In this document: one piece after another, positions 15,295 to 19,964 of the stretch
Layout: each line of letters opens with the position of its first letter
Numbering within the stretch: the stretch's first letter is position 1
Assembly (NCBI GenBank): GCA_947632315.1
Contig: CANROV010000017.1
Span: 1-19,964, forward strand
Length of the DNA stretch: 19,964 nt
Direction: 5' to 3'
Origin: Candidatus Gastranaerophilales bacterium
Lineage (GTDB): Bacteria > Cyanobacteriota > Vampirovibrionia > Gastranaerophilales > Gastranaerophilaceae
The notes under the pieces: model-generated
Databases searched by the model: none
Told to the model about the DNA's origin: nothing
Seen by the model: only the letters and a program-made list of their open reading frames with translations
Position numbers and translations under genes: made by a program

Positions 15295-15936
15295 TTAAAT
15301 AAATCCGTTTTCTTCTAAAAAACCATAATTGATTTTACTTGTATTATCTTTTGAACTTAAAATTTTTTCAACATACTTTGCAAATAAATCGGTCTCAATG
15401 TTAACTAAATCGCCCTTTTTAAGAATGTTAAGATTAACCTCTTTAAGCGTAATCGGAATAAGTTCTACGGAAAAAATATTATTATTAATACTTGCAACTG
15501 TAAGGCTTACTCCGTTTATAGCGATAGAACCTTTGTAAATTATGTATTTTGAAAAGTTATCGGGTACTTTAAAAAAGAATTGTTTAGAGAATCCGTCATC
15601 TTTAGAACCGATAAATTCTGCGGTGCAATCTATATGACCCGAAACAATATGTCCGTCAATTCTTTTGTTAAGGGTAAGTGTACGTTCAAGGTTAACTTTA
15701 TCATTAACTTTTAATAATTTAAAATTGGTAATTTTAAGAGTTTCATTAGAAGCTTGAAAAGTGACTTCATTATTTTCAAGTCTTATAACGGAAAGGCAGG
15801 CGCCGTTAACACAAATACTGGAGCCTAAGTCAATATCATCGGAAACTATACTGCAAACTACGGTCAGTTCCATTCCTTCCGCCGTAATTTTAATATTTTT
15901 AACCGTTCCTTGTTCTTCAATCAGACCTGTAAACAT
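15295..15936 (-). CDS. ribE: Riboflavin synthase, alpha chain
   Basis: Dismutates two molecules of dimethyl-ribityllumazine to riboflavin in the last step of the pathway; active as a trimer. The 213-residue protein contains two lumazine-binding repeats (about 1-92 and 93-195), marked by the family start MFTGLIEE, GSSICVNGACLSV (38-50), GHIVSGHID (95-103) and the matching GSIAINGVSLTV (136-147). I choose ATG 15936 because it gives the invariant MFTGLIEE start; an in-frame TTG at 15975 would add 13 residues with no ribosome site. No Shine-Dalgarno site precedes ATG 15936; a TACAAT box ends 6 bp before it, so the mRNA may begin at the start codon. No FMN riboswitch is apparent in the 129-bp upstream gap. 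The literature also calls this gene ribC in some species. Confidence 0.95.
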   Translation of the reverse strand: MFTGLIEEQGTVKNIKITAEGMELTVVCSIVSDDIDLGSSICVNGACLSVIRLENNEVTFQASNETLKITNFKLLKVNDKVNLERTLTLNKRIDGHIVSGHIDCTAEFIGSKDDGFSKQFFFKVPDNFSKYIIYKGSIAINGVSLTVASINNNIFSVELIPITLKEVNLNILKKGDLVNIETDLFAKYVEKILSSKDNTSKINYGFLEENGFI

Positions 15937-15942
15937 AGCTAA

Positions 15943-15951
15943 ATTGTAACA
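15943..15951 (-). promoter_or_regulatory. Extended -10 promoter element of ribE, suggesting a leaderless mRNA
   Basis: Minus-strand TGTTACAAT (15951-15943) is an extended -10 element. Its end is 6 bp before ATG 15936, so a normal start site would fall on the A of the ATG. No good -35 box is present; TTGAAA at 15975-15970 is 21 bp away, which is too far. Confidence 0.5.
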
Positions 15952-16019
15952 CAACTGATTAATTATTAATTTCAAAAATTGAGATATTATTACAAATATT
16001 AATTAAAAAACTAAATTTC

Positions 16020-16048
16020 TTGTAAATTCGGCATAATAATAATACAAT
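16020..16048 (+). promoter_or_regulatory. Candidate promoter of folK
   Basis: TTGTAA (16020-16025) and TACAAT (16043-16048) are separated by exactly 17 bp, matching the sigma-70-type consensus at four and five of six positions. Transcription would start near 16055, right at the AAGGAG ribosome site, leaving an unusually short leader of about 11 nt before ATG 16066. Confidence 0.55.
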
Positions 16049-16065
16049 GTAATTAAGGAGTTTAT

Positions 16066-16572
16066 ATGGCAGTAGCATATTTGTGTTTAGGTTCAAATAT
16101 AGGTGATAAGGTAGGTTATTTACAGCAGGCAGCGAAACGGCTTACCGAATCGGGAATGATAACGATAGTTCGTTCATCTGCATTTTATGAAACAGAACCT
16201 TGGGGAAATAAAAATCTTGATTGGTTCGTGAATATTGTATTAGAAGTTAAAACGAAGCTTTCACCCCGTGAATTGTTAGATTTGTGTAAAAATACGGAAA
16301 TACAAATGGGGCGGGAAAAGGTTTCAACAAAAGAATATGAAGCAAGAAAAATAGATATTGATATATTATTATATGGTGATTTAACTATAAATGAGCCTGA
16401 TTTAAAAATACCGCACGAGCATTTTCATGAAAGAGCTTTTGCACTTGTACCAATGCTGGAATTAATTCCTGATTATGTTCATCCTAAATATAAAAAATCA
16501 CTGCTTCAACTTCATGAAGAACTTGAAACATTAGATGACGTATTTCTTTATGGAACAAGAGTTGATATATAA
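16066..16572 (+). CDS. folK: 2-amino-4-hydroxy-6-hydroxymethyldihydropteridine pyrophosphokinase (HPPK)
   Basis: Transfers pyrophosphate from ATP to hydroxymethyl-dihydropterin in cytosolic folate synthesis. The 168-residue length fits the family. Motifs seen: LCLGSNIGD (6-14), SSAFYETEPWG (37-47), FVN (54-56), EIQMGRE (79-85), ARKIDIDILLYGD (93-105) with the Mg2+-binding Asp pair, and IPHEHFHERAF (115-125). Start ATG 16066 has AAGGAG 5 bp upstream. The stop lies inside the next gene, a flavoprotein, by about 23 bp, indicating coupled translation. No folP, folB or folE is visible nearby, so folK is separated from the usual folate cluster. Confidence 0.96.
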   Translation: MAVAYLCLGSNIGDKVGYLQQAAKRLTESGMITIVRSSAFYETEPWGNKNLDWFVNIVLEVKTKLSPRELLDLCKNTEIQMGREKVSTKEYEARKIDIDILLYGDLTINEPDLKIPHEHFHERAFALVPMLELIPDYVHPKYKKSLLQLHEELETLDDVFLYGTRVDI

Positions 16573-17803
16573 AACTATAGGAGTTATCGGATGCGGTGCG
16601 TCAGGCGGTTTAGCAAGTATATTGCTTACAAAAAATCCGTACATAAAAGTTACTGCATTCGATGGTAAAGAACCGTTTACAACACTTCTTCCAACAGGCG
16701 GAGGAAGATGTAATATTACTAATGCTGAAGAAGATTTAAAAGAATTTGTTAAAAATTATCCAAGAGGCGAGAAGTTTTTATTATCTGTCTTTTCAAGATT
16801 TTCTCAAAAAGATACAAGAAAACTTTTTGAAAATTTGGGAATAAAAACTTTTGTTCAAAAGGATAAAAGAGTTTTCCCCGTTTCTGAAAGTGCAGTAAAA
16901 ACAGTAAAAATATTAAAAGAACATCTGAACACTTCAAATTTTTCTTATGTAAAAGAAAATGTAAAGTCTGTAATAAAAGAGGGTAAGACATTTAAAATAA
17001 TTACGGATAGTAAAAAAGAATATACTTTTGATAATGTGATAATATCAACAGGCGGAAAGGGCAGAGGATTTGAAATTGCAAAAAGTTTAGGACATAAAAT
17101 AACAGAATTAAAACCTTCTCTTTGTGCTTTAGATATAGAAGAAAAATACTTATATAAACTTTCGGGTATGACTTTTAACAATGTTGAAGCAGAGGTTAAT
17201 ACGGCAGTATTAAAAGACGGGCATTCAAACAGCTGTAATGAGATTTCGCCGGCGTGCAAAACAATAGCGGTAAAACATAATTGTAACGGAGATATAATGT
17301 TTGCTCATAAGTTTATAACAGGGCCTTGCATTTTTAAAATATCTTCTTTGAGTGCTTATGATAATCTGCCTTTTGAGATAACATTAAGATTAACACAATG
17401 TACAAAAGAAGAAATTGAATCGGAAATAAAAAACAATCAAAAGAAATCAATAAAGAATGTGTTTTCAACTTTTGCCCCCGAAGCCTTTATACAAGAGATT
17501 TTAAACCAAAATAAAATTGACGGTTCAAAGCAAACAGCTCAAATAAAAAAATCAGAAAAAGAAATACTTATAAATTCATTGATAAACTTAAAACTGCATG
17601 TAACAGACAGAATAAGCTATTCAGAGATAGTAACGGCAGGTGGAGTTGATTTAAACGAAATAAATCCAAAGACAATGGAATCAAAAATAGTTAAAGGATT
17701 GTATTTTATAGGCGAAGTTATGAATATAGACGGGTTTACGGGAGGATTTAACCTCCAAAACTGCTGGTCAGGTGCTTATATATGTTCAAAAAGTTTTGAA
17801 TAA
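16550..17803 (+). CDS. HI0933/BaiN-like FAD-dependent flavoprotein
   Basis: A roughly 417-residue flavoprotein of the HI0933 family (also called aminoacetone oxidase-like or BaiN-like). It has the N-terminal dinucleotide motif GVIGCGASGG, the family signature TGGGRCNITN, a IISTGGKGRGFEIAKSLGH stretch, and the C-terminal block TAGGVDL, TMESKIVKGLYFIGEV and DGFTGGFNLQNCWSGAY. These mark FAD binding; the physiological substrate is not settled for most members. The start is uncertain: ATG 16550 overlaps folK by 23 bp, with an ATG at 16535 and a TTG at 16562 also in frame and no convincing ribosome site for any. The overlap implies coupling to folK. A strong terminator directly follows the stop. 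Confidence 0.9.
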   Translation: MEQELIYKTIGVIGCGASGGLASILLTKNPYIKVTAFDGKEPFTTLLPTGGGRCNITNAEEDLKEFVKNYPRGEKFLLSVFSRFSQKDTRKLFENLGIKTFVQKDKRVFPVSESAVKTVKILKEHLNTSNFSYVKENVKSVIKEGKTFKIITDSKKEYTFDNVIISTGGKGRGFEIAKSLGHKITELKPSLCALDIEEKYLYKLSGMTFNNVEAEVNTAVLKDGHSNSCNEISPACKTIAVKHNCNGDIMFAHKFITGPCIFKISSLSAYDNLPFEITLRLTQCTKEEIESEIKNNQKKSIKNVFSTFAPEAFIQEILNQNKIDGSKQTAQIKKSEKEILINSLINLKLHVTDRISYSEIVTAGGVDLNEINPKTMESKIVKGLYFIGEVMNIDGFTGGFNLQNCWSGAYICSKSFE

Positions 17804-17834
17804 AAAGCCCGAATTTTTTAATTCAGGCTTTTTT
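17802..17834. terminator. Two-way rho-independent terminator
   Basis: AAAAAGCCCGAATT (17802-17815) pairs with AATTCAGGCTTTTT (17820-17833), one C-A mismatch, loop TTTT, followed by T on the plus strand and by a T run on the minus strand. It overlaps the stop of the flavoprotein gene and lies 30 bp beyond the stop of the convergent membrane protein gene, so it can end both transcripts. Confidence 0.88.
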
Positions 17835-17863
17835 ATATGTTATGTTTTATTTGTTTTTAGCTC

Positions 17864-18694
17864 TTATTTGTTAGTTTTATTGAATAGTTGTCCTATTAAA
17901 TTTGGAAATGTTAAAATATATAAAATATTCGGAATGGTTAATAATATAGATTGAAAACCTTGTGCAACAATCGGATTATAATGAGTAATCAGGTTAAATA
18001 ACAGATGAATACAAAAAGCAAAAACAATATTATATAAAAATAACAAAAGAATGGATTTCCAGAAAAAAGCTTTATAAAGTTCTTTTTTGGTCTTAATAAA
18101 TTCAATTCCTTTTTTGACGTTGAATAAATCTTCAAAGTTAAAAGAATTAATATATTGAAGGGTGAGAGGCCAAAAATAATAGTAACTTAAAACTAATATA
18201 ACGGTAATGCCTGCCAAAGTAAGTATTAATCCTGCCGATAAGAAGATTAATGATTGGTTAATATTTGCGGAGTAATGAATATTAACAGCTGAGTATAAAA
18301 GCTGATACAAAGGTTTAAAAGTAAAAAGTAATCCGACGGTAAATATAATAAAAGGAATAAAATAAAGAACAGTCGAGATTAATAAGATACCTATTGAATA
18401 AACAAATCCTTTATTTAGAATATCTGATATTTCGGAGATGGGCGGAAAAACCGATTCTTTCTTGTTAATTTCATTGTTAGCGGTGATAACATAATAACCG
18501 TTAATAAAGAAATACATAATACAAGGTATAATAATAGTCAACCAAAAATTTTCTTTTGTTTTTAAGAAAGACTCAGCGTAGGAAGACAAACCAAAAAGAG
18601 CAATCGAAATAATGCAAACAACTAAAATATTGTTTTTATTATATTTATTTGAAGCAACAGCGTCGATTGTATCGGAAACAGATATAGTAGTCAT
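17864..18694 (-). CDS. Polytopic membrane protein of unknown function, DUF4013-like
   Basis: A 276-residue protein with about six hydrophobic segments, near residues 22-40, 50-70, 97-126, 148-176, 211-234 and 248-267, and a polar N-terminus. The loop between segments 4 and 5 has a WPLTLQYINSFNFEDLFNVK stretch that resembles the aromatic 'F-D-hydrophobic' region of DUF4013 membrane proteins; this match is from memory and tentative. No catalytic motif is visible. ATG 18694 has a perfect AAGGAGG (18699-18705) 4 bp upstream, so the gene is certainly translated. It stands alone between the two-way terminator and a gene-free region, and no neighbour suggests a partner. Confidence 0.8.
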   Translation of the reverse strand: MTTISVSDTIDAVASNKYNKNNILVVCIISIALFGLSSYAESFLKTKENFWLTIIIPCIMYFFINGYYVITANNEINKKESVFPPISEISDILNKGFVYSIGILLISTVLYFIPFIIFTVGLLFTFKPLYQLLYSAVNIHYSANINQSLIFLSAGLILTLAGITVILVLSYYYFWPLTLQYINSFNFEDLFNVKKGIEFIKTKKELYKAFFWKSILLLFLYNIVFAFCIHLLFNLITHYNPIVAQGFQSILLTIPNILYILTFPNLIGQLFNKTNK

Positions 18695-18909
18695 AGAACC
18701 TCCTTAATCATATATAATCTAATATGGTGTTGCACTTTGCCGATGAGTGTCTTGAAATTCCTTTTGCTCAAGCCGGTGGGTTGTTCACCAATATAGGTTT
18801 ACTCGCTTTGCCGCAGCTCAGCGGTTCACTTTTTAACGTTCATTATCTCTAAATTTTCTCAGACAACATAATAATATTAACAATATTTTTGAGAAATGTA
18901 AATTTATGT

Positions 18910-18937
18910 TTGAAAAATAATATGTTTAGTATATGAT
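18910..18937 (+). promoter_or_regulatory. Candidate promoter P1 of the rpmG-trnW-secE-nusG cluster
   Basis: TTGAAA (18910-18915) and TATGAT (18932-18937) are 16 bp apart and each match five of six consensus bases. Transcription would start near 18944, about 97 nt before rpmG. Confidence 0.55.
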
Positions 18938-18982
18938 ATAAACTGTAAAGAAGAACAAAGGAAGTAGAATATAAGGAAAAAG

Positions 18983-19011
18983 TTGTATTCTATAATTTTC
19001 TATTGTATATA
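18983..19011 (+). promoter_or_regulatory. Candidate promoter P2 of the rpmG cluster
   Basis: TTGTAT (18983-18988) and TATATA (19006-19011) are 17 bp apart. Start would fall near 19018, giving a 23-nt leader that includes the AAGGAAG ribosome site (19026-19032). P1 and P2 may both be used. Confidence 0.45.
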
Positions 19012-19040
19012 AAAAGTAATATAATAAGGAAGAAAGCACA

Positions 19041-19208
19041 ATGGGAATTAAAGGAAAAAATGACAGAATGGTAGTTCTAGCTTGTGAAGAATGCAAAAGA
19101 AGAAACTACACAACAGTAAAGAATAAAAAGAACTCAAAAGAAAGAATGGAATTAAATAAATATTGTCCGTTCTGCCAAAAACACGTATTACATAAAGAAA
19201 CGAAATAA
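19041..19208 (+). CDS. rpmG: 50S ribosomal protein L33
   Basis: A 55-residue large-subunit ribosomal protein. It begins MGIKGKNDRMVV and has the four zinc-binding cysteines of the C+ type: Cys15, Cys18, Cys42 and Cys45 (CEEC and CPFC). It also carries the RRNYTTVKNKKN segment (20-31) and ends in HKETK, typical of L33. Because all four cysteines are kept, this is the zinc-containing form rather than the zinc-independent paralogue. AAGGAAG stands 8 bp before ATG. It is followed after 12 bp by tRNA-Trp and then secE and nusG, the ancient order found in many bacteria, which confirms the identity. Confidence 0.97.
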   Translation: MGIKGKNDRMVVLACEECKRRNYTTVKNKKNSKERMELNKYCPFCQKHVLHKETK

Positions 19209-19220
19209 GGATTATAAAAA

Positions 19221-19293
19221 GCGTCCTTAGTTCAGTTGGTAGAACGTCGGTCTCCAAAACCGGATGTCGAGGGTTCGAGTCCTTCAGGGCGCG
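19221..19293 (+). tRNA. trnW: tRNA-Trp (anticodon CCA)
   Basis: A 73-nt cloverleaf: acceptor GCGTCCT with AGGGCGC (one T-G pair), D arm GTTC/GAAC, anticodon stem TCGGT/ACCGG around loop CTCCAAA with anticodon CCA, variable loop ATGTC, and T arm GAGGG/CCTTC with loop TTCGAGT. The discriminator base is G, as expected for tryptophan. The 3' CCA is not encoded, so it must be added by a nucleotidyltransferase. It lies between rpmG and secE, a conserved location. Confidence 0.97.
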
Positions 19294-19313
19294 GATTATA
19301 ATAGAGGAAAATA

Positions 19314-19523
19314 ATGGAAAAAATCGTAACATACTTTAAAGGCGTAAAATCGGAATGGGGTAAAATTACCTGGCCGGATAGGAAACAGGTTATAACACAA
19401 ACAATAATAGTACTTGTTATAGTTACACTGTTTACAATATATACATTCGGTATAGATGTGCTTTTTAGAGACTGTGTTATCCCTTTAATACAGAAAGTAA
19501 TAAATTGGGCGCTGGGCAAATAA
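19314..19523 (+). CDS. secE: Preprotein translocase subunit SecE
   Basis: A 69-residue subunit of the SecYEG channel with one C-terminal-half membrane helix, the short single-helix form found in most bacteria other than E. coli. The amphipathic segment FKGVKSEWGKITWPDRKQV (8-26) with its SEWxKxxWP motif clamps SecY; the helix runs from about 28 to 46, followed by the conserved turn FGIDVLF. AGAGGAAA precedes ATG. The gene follows tRNA-Trp by 20 bp and precedes nusG by 38 bp. Confidence 0.96.
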   Translation: MEKIVTYFKGVKSEWGKITWPDRKQVITQTIIVLVIVTLFTIYTFGIDVLFRDCVIPLIQKVINWALGK

Positions 19524-19561
19524 GTATAAAATACGAGTAATAAGATAGGAATTTGTAAAGA

Positions 19562-19964
19562 ATGACAAACGAAAATAATGAAATAGTTGAACATTTAGCA
19601 GATATGGAACTTGGACAGGAAGGAATAGTTTCCAAAAAAGAAGAAATTCTTCAAGAAAAGAATGAAGAATTTAAAGAAGCTGTTAAAGAACCAAAAGCTC
19701 CGAAAAAGAGATGGTATATTGTTCATACATATTCCGGTTATGAAAATAAAGTCAAATTAAATTTAGAAAAAAGTATAGAACATATGAATATGGGGGATAA
19801 AATTTTTAGAGTTGAAGTTCCTCAAAAGACCGTTACAAAAATGAAAGACGGTAAAAAAACGGATAGAGAAGAAAAAATCTTTCCGGGCTATGTTCTTGTT
19901 GAAATGATAATGGATGATGACTCTTGGTATGTAGTAAGACATACCGCGGGTGTTACAAAATTTG
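19562..19964 (+). CDS. nusG: Transcription termination/antitermination factor NusG (partial, 3' end beyond window)
   Basis: The first 134 residues are present and the frame is open to the window edge. The NGN domain starts near residue 50 with KRWYIVHTYSGYENKVKLNL, followed by KIFRVEVPQ, a KIFPGYVLVEM strand (residues about 106-116) and the WYVVRHTAGVTKF segment. NusG binds RNA polymerase and affects pausing, termination and coupling to translation; the C-terminal KOW domain is outside. The first 48 residues are an acidic, Lys/Glu-rich extension longer than in E. coli NusG, which starts almost directly at the NGN domain. The ribosome site AGGA is 11 bp before ATG, which is rather far. It follows secE in the usual order. 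Confidence 0.95.
   Translation, partial: MTNENNEIVEHLADMELGQEGIVSKKEEILQEKNEEFKEAVKEPKAPKKRWYIVHTYSGYENKVKLNLEKSIEHMNMGDKIFRVEVPQKTVTKMKDGKKTDREEKIFPGYVLVEMIMDDDSWYVVRHTAGVTKF

Larger units (their letters stand above)
18695..19040. other. 346-bp gap holding a GC-rich island and promoters of the rpmG cluster
   Basis: From about 18724 to 18829 the sequence is close to 49% GC by hand count, against roughly 30% around it. The island contains an exact 8-base direct repeat CTTTGCCG (18735-18742 and 18806-18813) and two short hairpins, GGTG/CACC (18775-18778 with 18786-18789) and CCGC/GCGG (18811-18814 with 18821-18824). A 42-codon frame from ATG 18724 to a stop at 18850-18852 crosses it but has no ribosome site. 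I recognise no 4.5S, 6S, tmRNA or RNase P motif. The rest (18840-19040) is very AT-rich and holds promoter candidates for rpmG. The island could be a structured RNA, an intergenic repeat unit or a remnant of foreign DNA. Confidence 0.6.

Noticed and set aside
15937..15975. TTG start of ribE at 15975
   Set aside because: No ribosome site, and the family invariably begins MFTGLIEE at 15936.
15937..16065. FMN riboswitch upstream of ribE
   Set aside because: The 129-bp gap is AT-rich, has no conserved FMN-aptamer segments that I can see, and the predicted ribE transcript has no leader to hold one.
17772..17954. A 60-codon plus-strand frame over the end of the flavoprotein gene
   Set aside because: It crosses the strong two-way terminator, has no ribosome site and runs antisense into the membrane protein gene.
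18724..18852. A 42-codon protein encoded by the GC-rich island
   Set aside because: No ribosome site and no recognised homolog; the base composition is explained better by an RNA or repeat. Kept as a finding about the island, not as a gene.
1..19964. CRISPR array, insertion sequence, integrase or phage genes
   Set aside because: No spaced direct repeats, transposase, integrase or phage structural motifs were seen on either strand; the window is ordinary chromosome with a few unknown genes.

Overview
This is an AT-rich bacterial chromosome segment (about 30% GC by eye) that uses the standard genetic code, with TGA read as stop, and mostly clear Shine-Dalgarno sites. Gene content suggests an anaerobic, possibly host-associated bacterium: an electron-transfer flavoprotein, a ferredoxin-nitroreductase fusion, a radical SAM/SPASM enzyme, and de novo NAD, riboflavin and folate steps. 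A gut lineage such as Gastranaerophilales (non-photosynthetic relatives of Cyanobacteria) or a deep Firmicute-like group would fit. That placement is an impression, not a demonstrated assignment.

Layout. (1) 1-5467, plus strand: the end of nadB, then nadC, etfB, etfA, an SLC45/SUT-like sugar symporter and a radical SAM/SPASM protein, tightly packed or overlapping from etfB onward. (2) 5537-6334: a CdsA-like phosphatidate cytidylyltransferase, whose 3' end overlaps a convergent minus-strand operon (8876-6304) encoding a ferredoxin-nitroreductase, an Lrp/AsnC regulator and an aminotransferase. (3) 8975-11730: a small unknown protein, a large unknown protein with a hydrophobic segment and an HExxH motif, a terminator and a MerR-type regulator. 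(4) 12737-11732, minus strand: a YhcH/NanQ-like protein followed by a hexapeptide acetyltransferase whose frame is broken at an 11-G run. (5) 12872-13075: a small unknown protein. (6) 15936-13072, minus strand: ribE, ribBA and a double-GNAT protein. (7) 16066-17803, plus strand: folK and an HI0933/BaiN-like flavoprotein, closed by a strong two-way terminator. (8) 18694-17864, minus strand: a polytopic membrane protein. (9) 18695-19040: a gene-free gap with a GC-rich island of unknown nature and two promoter candidates. (10) 19041-end: rpmG, tRNA-Trp, secE and nusG, the conserved translation/secretion/transcription cluster.

How the genes fit together: nadBC make nicotinate mononucleotide from aspartate. 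EtfAB, the ferredoxin-nitroreductase, ribE/ribBA and the HI0933 protein all concern flavins or flavin redox chemistry. Lrp probably controls its own operon. The YhcH/acetyltransferase pair points to carbohydrate handling, and its G-tract frameshift is the clearest candidate here for phase-variable expression. The main unknowns worth following are that G-tract switch, the HExxH membrane protein with its small upstream neighbour, and the GC-rich island before rpmG.
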